A stretch of 64,000 nt of DNA from Acanthosepion lycidas (lineage: Eukaryota; Mollusca; Cephalopoda; Sepiida; Sepiidae). Location of the stretch: contig OZ010573.1 of NCBI GenBank assembly GCA_963932145.1, positions 25,356,334 to 25,420,333 on the forward strand, in the 5' to 3' direction. The notes under the pieces were generated by a model that was given only the letters and a program-made list of their open reading frames with translations, searched no databases and was not told the DNA's origin. Both the position numbers and the translations under genes were made by a program. Below, one piece after another: positions 11,100 through 23,956 of this stretch (position 1 is the first letter of the stretch; each line of letters opens with the position of its first letter).

Positions 11100-11285
11100 C
11101 GTTATAGTTTATCCATTAGATTAAGAGTTAGCCTTACGTCACTGTTTATCAATTAGCCTAAGAGTTTGCCTTACGTCACTGTTTATCAATTAGCCTAAGG
11201 GTTAGCCTTACGTCACTGTTTATCGATTATCCCGAGAGTCAGCCATACGTCACTGTTTATCCAGTAGCCTAAGAGTTCGCGGAAG
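11100..11285. repeat. 37-bp tandem repeat, about 5 copies
   Basis: CGTCACTGTTTATC recurs at 11137, 11174, 11211 and 11248, exactly 37 bp apart, followed by a TTAGCCTAAGAGTTAGCC-like stretch. It abuts the left side of the Tc1-like copy. Confidence 0.9.
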
Positions 11286-12374
11286 TAAGGAAATTGGTGA
11301 ATTTCAATGAGGGCAAATAATAGGATGGCCTCAGTGTGGGGAGTCATACAGAATTTGCTAGGTTTTGCCTGGTTAATCATCAAACGGTTAATAAGATTGA
11401 CAAAAATTTTAATGAAGGCGACCTTTGTCGTGTGGAACAACGTTCAGGAAGACCAAACATCGTGTCTGAGCGAACGAAAAAGGCGCTGAGTGGGAAGTCA
11501 CGAGAAACCGTCGTCAGAGCATCAAATATGTCGCGAAATCATGGAAATGTCGCCATATGCAGTGAGAAAGACTCTGAAAGTGCTAGGCTATCAAAGAAGA
11601 GTTGCATGAAAGAAGCCCTTGATTTCAGAAGTTACAAGGAACAGACGTATGAACTGGGCGAGAGAATTCGAGAGCAAAGATTATGGATTTTGGCAGTCTA
11701 TAATTTGATCAGAAGTTAGTACTACTGCTAATATTCGAATTTGAGACAGGTTTATGTTTGGATAAATCAGAATGAAACTTGGAACACTGAATTTCTATAG
11801 GCGATCGTGAAACATGGTGGGATTTGAGATGGTGTGGAACGTTATCTAGTTTAGAGGGAAATCTGAGCTGATTCTTGTTGACAAATGGTTGAATGATGCA
11901 AAGTACTGTCAAATATTAGAGAAAGGACTACTCCCACTATTTGAAACCAATCTGATTGACAAGAATGTCTACCTTTTTCAAGAAGATGGAGCACCATGCC
12001 ATGCGCGCAAAATAGCAAAGGCCTGGAAGGAATTGCAAGGAATCAAGTCACTGCCATGCGTAGCCCAAAGACCTGACATGAATCAAATAAAGCACATTTG
12101 GGAGCACCTTGACCGAAAAAGTCGAAAACTAAAAACACGTCAGTGGCAACCCTTAAAGAAACATTGCTAAAGGAGTGGCAAAATATGGATCAGACGATTC
12201 TTGATAACTTGATCAAATCCACGAAAAATCGAATACAAGCACTGAAACTTGCAAATGGAGGACCTACTCCATTCTAGTTCGAAATACTGCTAATTTATGT
12301 TGAGTTGGGATTACGTAATTAAATTTTGAAACTTAATGCAGTTTATTTCTCCGGGCTAAAAACTTTTCTTAGGC

Positions 12375-12379
<5 letters not shown>
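11286..12379 (+). mobile_element. Tc1-like transposon, degenerate
   Basis: The interior codes for a broken Tc1-type transposase. The right end reads, from the other strand, TATAGTGGCCTAAGAAAAGT, a typical Tc1-like terminus, and it merges with (TA)n at 12379. I do not find a clean matching left terminus. The 37-bp array occupies that place. Confidence 0.75.
11330..12275 (+). pseudogene. Tc1-like transposase, dead
   Basis: The N-terminal helix-turn-helix region is in 11336-11560 (the HTEFARFCLVNHQTVNKI segment, then RSGRP). After several breaks the catalytic part at 11889-12170 reads YLFQEDGAPCHARK (second Asp), then QRPDMNQIKHIWEHLDRK. In active Tc1 proteins the last motif is SPDLNPIEHLW, with a Glu 34 residues after the second Asp. 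Here the spacing is right but the Glu is Lys, so the active site is lost. The tail continues as LDNLIKSTKNRIQAL in another frame to about 12275. Multiple frame changes and stops point to an old copy. Confidence 0.85.

Positions 12380-12421
<42 letters not shown>
12379..12421. repeat. (TA)n microsatellite
   Basis: About 21 TA units directly at the Tc1-like right end, consistent with insertion at TA. Confidence 0.95.
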
Positions 12422-12425
<4 letters not shown>

Positions 12426-12885
12426 GGACACGTGACCGTGTGATTAGAACGTTCGAATCTCGCCATGGTCGATTTGTCAGGAAGGAGTTTTCTTGATGTT
12501 ATCCGACTGGATCAGGGTAGATCCCAGCGTGCGACACTTTTGGAAAGTGCCTGAAAACCATACCACTGGTTGACTCAAGACTTGTAAGTGAAATTGGATA
12601 GACGAAACTCTTGTAGACGGTCGATAGCTGTGCTAGCACGAAGCCAAAAGTCATCGTGGTTGAGGGCTTCAGCGTGCTGGCCTTATTCAAATTGTTTATC
12701 ACACTGGATAACACGCTCTCTCCCATAAACTGTAACTAACGTCTGTTCAGCATAGTTGCAGTATAAACCACAGGTGGACTCTGTTACAAATGTTACAATT
12801 GTGCCTGAGCGAGCGTCTGCAATAGACGGGTATCCTCGAATACGAGTGGCCAGCTATTATATATCTTTCCCCATGTCTTTCTATC
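12422..12885. other. Spacer, no gene seen
   Basis: Short frames only. A minus-strand frame of 75 codons (12499-12726) matches nothing that I recognise. Confidence 0.5.
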
Positions 12886-13171
12886 TATCTCTCTCTCCTT
12901 TCTATCTCTCCCTATCTCCCTCTTTTTCTTCTCTATCTCTCCCTATCTCCCTCTTTTTCTTCTCTATCTCTCCCTATCTCCCTCTTTTTCTTCTCTATCT
13001 CTCCCTATCTCCCTCTTGTTCTTCTCTATCTCTCCCTATCTCCCGCTTGTTCTTCTCTATCTCTCCCTATCTCCCGCTTGTTCTTCTCTATCTCTCCCTA
13101 TCTCCCGCTTGTTCTTCTCTATCTCATCCCTATCTCCCGCTTGTTCTTCTCTATCTCTCCCTATCTCCCTC
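12886..13171. repeat. 31-bp variable edge of the giant minisatellite
   Basis: Units of 31 bp (TCTATCTCTCCCTATCTCCC plus TCTTTTTCTTC). Later ones switch CTCTTTTTC to CTCTTGTTC or CGCTTGTTC. They look ancestral to the 35-bp unit that follows, which differs mainly by a longer T run and CCTATC to CCCATC. Confidence 0.9.
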
Positions 13172-16100
13172 TTTTTTGTTCTTCTCTATCTCTCCCCATC
13201 TCCCTCTTTTTTGTTCTTCTCTATCTCTCCCCATCTCCCTCTTTTTTGTTCTTCTCTATCTCTCCCCATCTCCCTCTTTTTTGTTCTTCTCTATCTCTCC
13301 CCATCTCCCTCTTTTTTGTTCTTCTCTATCTCTCCCCATCTCCCTCTTTTTTGTTCTTCTCTATCTCTCCCCATCTCCCTCTTTTTTGTTCTTCTCTATC
13401 TCTCCCCATCTCCCTCTTTTTTGTTCTTCTCTATCTCTCCCCATCTCCCTCTTTTTTGTTCTTCTCTATCTCTCCCCATCTCCCTCTTTTTTGTTCTTCT
13501 CTATCTCTCCCCATCTCCCTCTTTTTTGTTCTTCTCTATCTCTCCCCATCTCCCTCTTTTTTGTTCTTCTCTATCTCTCCCCATCTCCCTCTTTTTTGTT
13601 CTTCTCTATCTCTCCCCATCTCCCTCTTTTTTGTTCTTCTCTATCTCTCCCCATCTCCCTCTTTTTTGTTCTTCTCTATCTCTCCCCATCTCCCTCTTTT
13701 TTGTTCTTCTCTATCTCTCCCCATCTCCCTCTTTTTTGTTCTTCTCTATCTCTCCCCATCTCCCTCTTTTTTGTTCTTCTCTATCTCTCCCCATCTCCCT
13801 CTTTTTTGTTCTTCTCTATCTCTCCCCATCTCCCTCTTTTTTGTTCTTCTCTATCTCTCCCCATCTCCCTCTTTTTTGTTCTTCTCTATCTCTCCCCATC
13901 TCCCTCTTTTTTGTTCTTCTCTATCTCTCCCCATCTCCCTCTTTTTTGTTCTTCTCTATCTCTCCCCATCTCCCTCTTTTTTGTTCTTCTCTATCTCTCC
14001 CCATCTCCCTCTTTTTTGTTCTTCTCTATCTCTCCCCATCTCCCTCTTTTTTGTTCTTCTCTATCTCTCCCCATCTCCCTCTTTTTTGTTCTTCTCTATC
14101 TCTCCCCATCTCCCTCTTTTTTGTTCTTCTCTATCTCTCCCCATCTCCCTCTTTTTTGTTCTTCTCTATCTCTCCCCATCTCCCTCTTTTTTGTTCTTCT
14201 CTATCTCTCCCCATCTCCCTCTTTTTTGTTCTTCTCTATCTCTCCCCATCTCCCTCTTTTTTGTTCTTCTCTATCTCTCCCCATCTCCCTCTTTTTTGTT
14301 CTTCTCTATCTCTCCCCATCTCCCTCTTTTTTGTTCTTCTCTATCTCTCCCCATCTCCCTCTTTTTTGTTCTTCTCTATCTCTCCCCATCTCCCTCTTTT
14401 TTGTTCTTCTCTATCTCTCCCCATCTCCCTCTTTTTTGTTCTTCTCTATCTCTCCCCATCTCCCTCTTTTTTGTTCTTCTCTATCTCTCCCCATCTCCCT
14501 CTTTTTTGTTCTTCTCTATCTCTCCCCATCTCCCTCTTTTTTGTTCTTCTCTATCTCTCCCCATCTCCCTCTTTTTTGTTCTTCTCTATCTCTCCCCATC
14601 TCCCTCTTTTTTGTTCTTCTCTATCTCTCCCCATCTCCCTCTTTTTTGTTCTTCTCTATCTCTCCCCATCTCCCTCTTTTTTGTTCTTCTCTATCTCTCC
14701 CCATCTCCCTCTTTTTTGTTCTTCTCTATCTCTCCCCATCTCCCTCTTTTTTGTTCTTCTCTATCTCTCCCCATCTCCCTCTTTTTTGTTCTTCTCTATC
14801 TCTCCCCATCTCCCTCTTTTTTGTTCTTCTCTATCTCTCCCCATCTCCCTCTTTTTTGTTCTTCTCTATCTCTCCCCATCTCCCTCTTTTTTGTTCTTCT
14901 CTATCTCTCCCCATCTCCCTCTTTTTTGTTCTTCTCTATCTCTCCCCATCTCCCTCTTTTTTGTTCTTCTCTATCTCTCCCCATCTCCCTCTTTTTTGTT
15001 CTTCTCTATCTCTCCCCATCTCCCTCTTTTTTGTTCTTCTCTATCTCTCCCCATCTCCCTCTTTTTTGTTCTTCTCTATCTCTCCCCATCTCCCTCTTTT
15101 TTGTTCTTCTCTATCTCTCCCCATCTCCCTCTTTTTTGTTCTTCTCTATCTCTCCCCATCTCCCTCTTTTTTGTTCTTCTCTATCTCTCCCCATCTCCCT
15201 CTTTTTTGTTCTTCTCTATCTCTCCCCATCTCCCTCTTTTTTGTTCTTCTCTATCTCTCCCCATCTCCCTCTTTTTTGTTCTTCTCTATCTCTCCCCATC
15301 TCCCTCTTTTTTGTTCTTCTCTATCTCTCCCCATCTCCCTCTTTTTTGTTCTTCTCTATCTCTCCCCATCTCCCTCTTTTTTGTTCTTCTCTATCTCTCC
15401 CCATCTCCCTCTTTTTTGTTCTTCTCTATCTCTCCCCATCTCCCTCTTTTTTGTTCTTCTCTATCTCTCCCCATCTCCCTCTTTTTTGTTCTTCTCTATC
15501 TCTCCCCATCTCCCTCTTTTTTGTTCTTCTCTATCTCTCCCCATCTCCCTCTTTTTTGTTCTTCTCTATCTCTCCCCATCTCCCTCTTTTTTGTTCTTCT
15601 CTATCTCTCCCCATCTCCCTCTTTTTTGTTCTTCTCTATCTCTCCCCATCTCCCTCTTTTTTGTTCTTCTCTATCTCTCCCCATCTCCCTCTTTTTTGTT
15701 CTTCTCTATCTCTCCCCATCTCCCTCTTTTTTGTTCTTCTCTATCTCTCCCCATCTCCCTCTTTTTTGTTCTTCTCTATCTCTCCCCATCTCCCTCTTTT
15801 TTGTTCTTCTCTATCTCTCCCCATCTCCCTCTTTTTTGTTCTTCTCTATCTCTCCCCATCTCCCTCTTTTTTGTTCTTCTCTATCTCTCCCCATCTCCCT
15901 CTTTTTTGTTCTTCTCTATCTCTCCCCATCTCCCTCTTTTTTGTTCTTCTCTATCTCTCCCCATCTCCCTCTTTTTTGTTCTTCTCTATCTCTCCCCATC
16001 TCCCTCTTTTTTGTTCTTCTCTATCTCTCCCCATCTCCCTCTTTTTTGTTCTTCTCTATCTCTCCCCATCTCCCTCTTTTTTGTTCTTCTCTATCTCTCC

Positions 16101-19100
16101 CCATCTCCCTCTTTTTTGTTCTTCTCTATCTCTCCCCATCTCCCTCTTTTTTGTTCTTCTCTATCTCTCCCCATCTCCCTCTTTTTTGTTCTTCTCTATC
16201 TCTCCCCATCTCCCTCTTTTTTGTTCTTCTCTATCTCTCCCCATCTCCCTCTTTTTTGTTCTTCTCTATCTCTCCCCATCTCCCTCTTTTTTGTTCTTCT
16301 CTATCTCTCCCCATCTCCCTCTTTTTTGTTCTTCTCTATCTCTCCCCATCTCCCTCTTTTTTGTTCTTCTCTATCTCTCCCCATCTCCCTCTTTTTTGTT
16401 CTTCTCTATCTCTCCCCATCTCCCTCTTTTTTGTTCTTCTCTATCTCTCCCCATCTCCCTCTTTTTTGTTCTTCTCTATCTCTCCCCATCTCCCTCTTTT
16501 TTGTTCTTCTCTATCTCTCCCCATCTCCCTCTTTTTTGTTCTTCTCTATCTCTCCCCATCTCCCTCTTTTTTGTTCTTCTCTATCTCTCCCCATCTCCCT
16601 CTTTTTTGTTCTTCTCTATCTCTCCCCATCTCCCTCTTTTTTGTTCTTCTCTATCTCTCCCCATCTCCCTCTTTTTTGTTCTTCTCTATCTCTCCCCATC
16701 TCCCTCTTTTTTGTTCTTCTCTATCTCTCCCCATCTCCCTCTTTTTTGTTCTTCTCTATCTCTCCCCATCTCCCTCTTTTTTGTTCTTCTCTATCTCTCC
16801 CCATCTCCCTCTTTTTTGTTCTTCTCTATCTCTCCCCATCTCCCTCTTTTTTGTTCTTCTCTATCTCTCCCCATCTCCCTCTTTTTTGTTCTTCTCTATC
16901 TCTCCCCATCTCCCTCTTTTTTGTTCTTCTCTATCTCTCCCCATCTCCCTCTTTTTTGTTCTTCTCTATCTCTCCCCATCTCCCTCTTTTTTGTTCTTCT
17001 CTATCTCTCCCCATCTCCCTCTTTTTTGTTCTTCTCTATCTCTCCCCATCTCCCTCTTTTTTGTTCTTCTCTATCTCTCCCCATCTCCCTCTTTTTTGTT
17101 CTTCTCTATCTCTCCCCATCTCCCTCTTTTTTGTTCTTCTCTATCTCTCCCCATCTCCCTCTTTTTTGTTCTTCTCTATCTCTCCCCATCTCCCTCTTTT
17201 TTGTTCTTCTCTATCTCTCCCCATCTCCCTCTTTTTTGTTCTTCTCTATCTCTCCCCATCTCCCTCTTTTTTGTTCTTCTCTATCTCTCCCCATCTCCCT
17301 CTTTTTTGTTCTTCTCTATCTCTCCCCATCTCCCTCTTTTTTGTTCTTCTCTATCTCTCCCCATCTCCCTCTTTTTTGTTCTTCTCTATCTCTCCCCATC
17401 TCCCTCTTTTTTGTTCTTCTCTATCTCTCCCCATCTCCCTCTTTTTTGTTCTTCTCTATCTCTCCCCATCTCCCTCTTTTTTGTTCTTCTCTATCTCTCC
17501 CCATCTCCCTCTTTTTTGTTCTTCTCTATCTCTCCCCATCTCCCTCTTTTTTGTTCTTCTCTATCTCTCCCCATCTCCCTCTTTTTTGTTCTTCTCTATC
17601 TCTCCCCATCTCCCTCTTTTTTGTTCTTCTCTATCTCTCCCCATCTCCCTCTTTTTTGTTCTTCTCTATCTCTCCCCATCTCCCTCTTTTTTGTTCTTCT
17701 CTATCTCTCCCCATCTCCCTCTTTTTTGTTCTTCTCTATCTCTCCCCATCTCCCTCTTTTTTGTTCTTCTCTATCTCTCCCCATCTCCCTCTTTTTTGTT
17801 CTTCTCTATCTCTCCCCATCTCCCTCTTTTTTGTTCTTCTCTATCTCTCCCCATCTCCCTCTTTTTTGTTCTTCTCTATCTCTCCCCATCTCCCTCTTTT
17901 TTGTTCTTCTCTATCTCTCCCCATCTCCCTCTTTTTTGTTCTTCTCTATCTCTCCCCATCTCCCTCTTTTTTGTTCTTCTCTATCTCTCCCCATCTCCCT
18001 CTTTTTTGTTCTTCTCTATCTCTCCCCATCTCCCTCTTTTTTGTTCTTCTCTATCTCTCCCCATCTCCCTCTTTTTTGTTCTTCTCTATCTCTCCCCATC
18101 TCCCTCTTTTTTGTTCTTCTCTATCTCTCCCCATCTCCCTCTTTTTTGTTCTTCTCTATCTCTCCCCATCTCCCTCTTTTTTGTTCTTCTCTATCTCTCC
18201 CCATCTCCCTCTTTTTTGTTCTTCTCTATCTCTCCCCATCTCCCTCTTTTTTGTTCTTCTCTATCTCTCCCCATCTCCCTCTTTTTTGTTCTTCTCTATC
18301 TCTCCCCATCTCCCTCTTTTTTGTTCTTCTCTATCTCTCCCCATCTCCCTCTTTTTTGTTCTTCTCTATCTCTCCCCATCTCCCTCTTTTTTGTTCTTCT
18401 CTATCTCTCCCCATCTCCCTCTTTTTTGTTCTTCTCTATCTCTCCCCATCTCCCTCTTTTTTGTTCTTCTCTATCTCTCCCCATCTCCCTCTTTTTTGTT
18501 CTTCTCTATCTCTCCCCATCTCCCTCTTTTTTGTTCTTCTCTATCTCTCCCCATCTCCCTCTTTTTTGTTCTTCTCTATCTCTCCCCATCTCCCTCTTTT
18601 TTGTTCTTCTCTATCTCTCCCCATCTCCCTCTTTTTTGTTCTTCTCTATCTCTCCCCATCTCCCTCTTTTTTGTTCTTCTCTATCTCTCCCCATCTCCCT
18701 CTTTTTTGTTCTTCTCTATCTCTCCCCATCTCCCTCTTTTTTGTTCTTCTCTATCTCTCCCCATCTCCCTCTTTTTTGTTCTTCTCTATCTCTCCCCATC
18801 TCCCTCTTTTTTGTTCTTCTCTATCTCTCCCCATCTCCCTCTTTTTTGTTCTTCTCTATCTCTCCCCATCTCCCTCTTTTTTGTTCTTCTCTATCTCTCC
18901 CCATCTCCCTCTTTTTTGTTCTTCTCTATCTCTCCCCATCTCCCTCTTTTTTGTTCTTCTCTATCTCTCCCCATCTCCCTCTTTTTTGTTCTTCTCTATC
19001 TCTCCCCATCTCCCTCTTTTTTGTTCTTCTCTATCTCTCCCCATCTCCCTCTTTTTTGTTCTTCTCTATCTCTCCCCATCTCCCTCTTTTTTGTTCTTCT

Positions 19101-21140
19101 CTATCTCTCCCCATCTCCCTCTTTTTTGTTCTTCTCTATCTCTCCCCATCTCCCTCTTTTTTGTTCTTCTCTATCTCTCCCCATCTCCCTCTTTTTTGTT
19201 CTTCTCTATCTCTCCCCATCTCCCTCTTTTTTGTTCTTCTCTATCTCTCCCCATCTCCCTCTTTTTTGTTCTTCTCTATCTCTCCCCATCTCCCTCTTTT
19301 TTGTTCTTCTCTATCTCTCCCCATCTCCCTCTTTTTTGTTCTTCTCTATCTCTCCCCATCTCCCTCTTTTTTGTTCTTCTCTATCTCTCCCCATCTCCCT
19401 CTTTTTTGTTCTTCTCTATCTCTCCCCATCTCCCTCTTTTTTGTTCTTCTCTATCTCTCCCCATCTCCCTCTTTTTTGTTCTTCTCTATCTCTCCCCATC
19501 TCCCTCTTTTTTGTTCTTCTCTATCTCTCCCCATCTCCCTCTTTTTTGTTCTTCTCTATCTCTCCCCATCTCCCTCTTTTTTGTTCTTCTCTATCTCTCC
19601 CCATCTCCCTCTTTTTTGTTCTTCTCTATCTCTCCCCATCTCCCTCTTTTTTGTTCTTCTCTATCTCTCCCCATCTCCCTCTTTTTTGTTCTTCTCTATC
19701 TCTCCCCATCTCCCTCTTTTTTGTTCTTCTCTATCTCTCCCCATCTCCCTCTTTTTTGTTCTTCTCTATCTCTCCCCATCTCCCTCTTTTTTGTTCTTCT
19801 CTATCTCTCCCCATCTCCCTCTTTTTTGTTCTTCTCTATCTCTCCCCATCTCCCTCTTTTTTGTTCTTCTCTATCTCTCCCCATCTCCCTCTTTTTTGTT
19901 CTTCTCTATCTCTCCCCATCTCCCTCTTTTTTGTTCTTCTCTATCTCTCCCCATCTCCCTCTTTTTTGTTCTTCTCTATCTCTCCCCATCTCCCTCTTTT
20001 TTGTTCTTCTCTATCTCTCCCCATCTCCCTCTTTTTTGTTCTTCTCTATCTCTCCCCATCTCCCTCTTTTTTGTTCTTCTCTATCTCTCCCCATCTCCCT
20101 CTTTTTTGTTCTTCTCTATCTCTCCCCATCTCCCTCTTTTTTGTTCTTCTCTATCTCTCCCCATCTCCCTCTTTTTTGTTCTTCTCTATCTCTCCCCATC
20201 TCCCTCTTTTTTGTTCTTCTCTATCTCTCCCCATCTCCCTCTTTTTTGTTCTTCTCTATCTCTCCCCATCTCCCTCTTTTTTGTTCTTCTCTATCTCTCC
20301 CCATCTCCCTCTTTTTTGTTCTTCTCTATCTCTCCCCATCTCCCTCTTTTTTGTTCTTCTCTATCTCTCCCCATCTCCCTCTTTTTTGTTCTTCTCTATC
20401 TCTCCCCATCTCCCTCTTTTTTGTTCTTCTCTATCTCTCCCCATCTCCCTCTTTTTTGTTCTTCTCTATCTCTCCCCATCTCCCTCTTTTTTGTTCTTCT
20501 CTATCTCTCCCCATCTCCCTCTTTTTTGTTCTTCTCTATCTCTCCCCATCTCCCTCTTTTTTGTTCTTCTCTATCTCTCCCCATCTCCCTCTTTTTTGTT
20601 CTTCTCTATCTCTCCCCATCTCCCTCTTTTTTGTTCTTCTCTATCTCTCCCCATCTCCCTCTTTTTTGTTCTTCTCTATCTCTCCCCATCTCCCTCTTTT
20701 TTGTTCTTCTCTATCTCTCCCCATCTCCCTCTTTTTTGTTCTTCTCTATCTCTCCCCATCTCCCTCTTTTTTGTTCTTCTCTATCTCTCCCCATCTCCCT
20801 CTTTTTTGTTCTTCTCTATCTCTCCCCATCTCCCTCTTTTTTGTTCTTCTCTATCTCTCCCCATCTCCCTCTTTTTTGTTCTTCTCTATCTCTCCCCATC
20901 TCCCTCTTTTTTGTTCTTCTCTATCTCTCCCCATCTCCCTCTTTTTTGTTCTTCTCTATCTCTCCCCATCTCCCTCTTTTTTGTTCTTCTCTATCTCTCC
21001 CCATCTCCCTCTTTTTTGTTCTTCTCTATCTCTCCCCATCTCCCTCTTTTTTGTTCTTCTCTATCTCTCCCCATCTCCCTCTTTTTTGTTCTTCTCTATC
21101 TCTCCCCATCTCCCTCTTTTTTGTTCTTCTCTATCTCTCT
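13172..21140. repeat. Giant 35-bp minisatellite, 228 copies
   Basis: TTTTTTGTTCTTCTCTATCT plus CTCCCCATCTCCCTC repeats with an unbroken 35-bp period from 13172 to 21117 (7945 bp, exactly 227 steps). I see no sequence variants by eye. One strand is almost pure pyrimidine (one G and two A per unit). The unit has no stop codon and 35 is not a multiple of 3, so all three forward frames are open for about 2700-2800 codons with the same 35-residue peptide repeat. I treat those frames as artefacts. Such identity implies very recent expansion or continuous homogenisation. Confidence 0.98.
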
Positions 21141-22500
21141 CCTTTTTAAAGCAGCATTGATGGCAATACTACACGATTCTCTAGTCTGTAGAACTATCAA
21201 ACATCTTGTTTTTGTATTTTGTTGTTTGTTCTGTTTCTTATTTTGTTTATTGTTGTTTTTTGTTTTGTTTTTTCTAAAATCACCTTTCCGGATTTTTTTT
21301 CACCTCTCCGAAGTTTATATTTTACAAGTTGACAGTCGGTTTCATATCATAATTTTGTATGCTTTTCAGGGAATATTAGCATTTTCTCAGGTCGTACTAG
21401 AAATGAGAAACCTTCTAGCGCGCGTACGTGTACGTGTGTGTGTATATTCATTCTGTACGGTTCACATGCAGACACTTGTGGATTTTAAGACTCCATTATC
21501 ACCATGGGATGTTTGAATACCCCACAAAATGTTTTTCTTTAATGTTTAGCAATTGTGAAGTTAAATCTTCACAATTAATGAACTATCCTTCTGAATATCT
21601 CATAATTAACAACAAGGTTTTTTTTCTAGTCCTGCCATTAATGATTTGTGCTAATTAAAATCATTTTTATTTGTTTACTGTAAATAAAATGAAACCTATT
21701 TTTGAAATTCGATAATTCATTTTTTTAACATTGGCCTTTTAATTTGATTTTTTTTTCTTTAAATAAATCATTTTAATTTCATTTTTATTTATCCTACGAG
21801 AACTAGAAAGAATACTGAAAACAAATTTATACCAAAAACATTTAGAACTAAAAAGACAATATGAATGAAGACAAAAGGAAAGATTATCTTAGCCGACGCA
21901 TTTCATCCTTTGACGGGCTTTATCAAGTGAAGATTTTATTTTGCAACAATAAACAAAAGTAAAATGTTACTTTTTCAAATTTTTTAAATTTAAGAGACGC
22001 TCATAAATATTCATCAGGTTAACTGAAATGTTTCGGTAAATTATGGAAGATGTTAAGTGACATAATTTAATATCTAATAAATGAAAGCGAGAAAATGTTT
22101 CATTTTTCATATATGTTGACCAGGAAAATGAATAATTCTTTCAAGAATGGAGATATTTGAAAAAAAAAATCGAGGCGTAGATTTATATTTTGGCAAGATC
22201 TGACAGCAGCACTATGGATAATTTTCCGTTTAAGTAAAGGATATGTCTACATTTACCAATGTTGCGATGATACTCAACAATGCTAACAGTGTTAAGCATT
22301 CTTTTTGAGGCATTTCATTAGTTCCTGGTGTGAATGAGTACTGGTGAAATTTGATGTTTCAGACAATGTTTTATCAATTAAGTCAAAAAATATTCTGAAA
22401 TATACATACAGACATATCTATATGAATAAATACGAATTCAGAGCTCTATTCTCCCACAAATTCTAAGATTAAAAGGTCCGAACTCTATAGTAATTTTTAT
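21141..22500. other. AT-rich spacer with a hammerhead-like relic
   Basis: No gene seen. On the minus strand near 21890-21930 there is TTGATAA (21926-21920), then GAAA (21904-21901) followed by TGCGTC, the layout of a decayed Penelope-type hammerhead. Another short minus-strand segment, near 37280-37320 (GAAACGTC), looks similar. Confidence 0.4.
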
Positions 22501-22504
22501 TTAC

Positions 22505-22920
22505 TGACCCCCACCCTCACGAGGTCATGTTGTGACACAGGGTCAGTTTAATGTGGGGAGACCGAGCGCGTACACCCAGGCTAGGAACAAAAATTGCCCG
22601 CAGCATAAAAAGCGCCGTTGCCAGGGCCCAGTTTTATTGCTAGAATGGGAAAGGCAGAATAGAAACAAAGATCTAGATTCAGGATTGCCCCACGGCACAA
22701 TAGCCTAGTGGATTAAATCTTTGGTTTGTGAATTTGGTTGTCCAATCCGGTTGTACATAGACACAGTGTAAAAGGTGAAAAATCAGGAGATATCACTAGA
22801 CATGGACACACTTCCCCTTAGATATAGATTTCAGTTCAAAATTCCCTGAAGGTTAAACCAAATTGCCAGGCACATGGGGAACACAACGGCCGTAATTTTG
22901 TAATAACACCAACAAAGAAG
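22505..22920 (+). repeat. SINE-like dispersed repeat
   Basis: Contains a degenerate tRNA-like pair of promoter boxes: AATAGCCTAGTGGATTAAATC at about 22700 (A box) and GGTTGTCCAATCC at about 22736 (B box). The end has an AACACCAACAAAGAAGATG tail. This suggests a tRNA-derived SINE, but the B box is poor. Confidence 0.45.
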
Positions 22921-23519
22921 ATGAAATTAGTCCGATATAAAACGAATTGGAGAAATTAAATATTTTCAAAAACATGCATACGTTAGACATTTTAAAGAAA
23001 CTGTCCATTGTTTGAAGTTAAAAAGCAAATATCTAAATGAAAGAACAGGTCACTCTGACATTTAGCAGATGAAAACTAACGTATTTTGCGAGTGTTACTT
23101 CCCCTGCCACGTCAATCAGCTTCCTTTGGAGGCCTCCCTGGCAATAGCCGGGGTTATCGGAGAGCAAACGGATGTTTTGTTTTTTTTATAAAATACGCAC
23201 ATGTGAATCTAGTTCACTGGTGATGCCAGGTTCCAAGGCTAATGCTACGAAGCGAAAATGACGGCAAGCAAATTCTCGTAAAAATAATAAATTTTATTGG
23301 ACCCATCCCAAGCAGGGCGTGGCAATACGATAAATCACTTGTTCTAATGCCCTGAAAAATTTTCAACACACACACACACACACACAAGTTTGGTCTGGCA
23401 GTGAGCCACATTGGTTGAAGCATCTAGTAGAAAGTAAATTCATTCCACTCCTCATGGTCTGGCACGTGCCCTTACATGTCTGGGTAAATGCAAATGTGCT
23501 TGTCTGTCTGTCTCTCTCA

Positions 23520-23522
<3 letters not shown>
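22921..23522. other. Spacer, no gene seen
   Basis: A short (CA)n run lies at 23368-23386. Nothing else recognised. Confidence 0.5.

Positions 23523-23569
<47 letters not shown>
23523..23569. repeat. (TA)n(CA)n microsatellite
   Basis: About 18 TA then 6 CA, directly left of a MITE. Confidence 0.95.
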
Positions 23570-23571
<2 letters not shown>

Positions 23572-23844
23572 GTGGAACCTCGGTTCACGAATTTAATTCG
23601 TTCCTGAATGCCGTTCGTAACCCGAAATGTTCGTAAACCGAAACTATTTTTCCAATAGGAATCAATGTAGTGAAAAAAAGTCATAGTACAATAAAATTGG
23701 TAAAGAAAAGCACGTTACAACATACGAATGTATGCAACACGGCGGTCGACTCTGAAATTATTCGGTTTGGGTTATGTCGGTTCGGCTATGTTGTTCGAGA
23801 CCGAGTCTAGAATGTTCCATATGTGAGAGGTTCAAGAACCGAGG

Positions 23845-23845
<1 letters not shown>
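23570..23845. mobile_element. MITE with ACCTCGGTT ends
   Basis: The left end is CAGTGGAACCTCGGTTCACG. The right end, read from the other strand, is ACCTCGGTTCTTGAA. The subterminal region also has GTTCGTAACCCGAAA-like steps. CAGTGG-type ends are common in pogo/Tigger-like elements. No coding capacity. The right tip fades into a (CT)n run, so the target duplication is unclear. Confidence 0.65.

Positions 23846-23900
<55 letters not shown>
23846..23900. repeat. (CT)n(TA)n microsatellite
   Basis: CT run then about 20 TA units. Confidence 0.95.
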
Positions 23901-23908
<8 letters not shown>

Positions 23909-23956
23909 TGTGTGTGTGTAATTTCAAGACAAATAGTGGGGGAAATGTATGACTAA

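Noticed and set aside
13172-21140. CRISPR-like array
   Set aside because: There are no spacers. Units are directly abutting and identical, and the context is eukaryotic.
12756-21516. Three overlapping plus-strand open frames of about 2700-2800 codons
   Set aside because: They exist because a 35-bp unit without stop codons reads through in all three phases. The peptide is the same 35-residue repeat in each, with no domain, signal or context.
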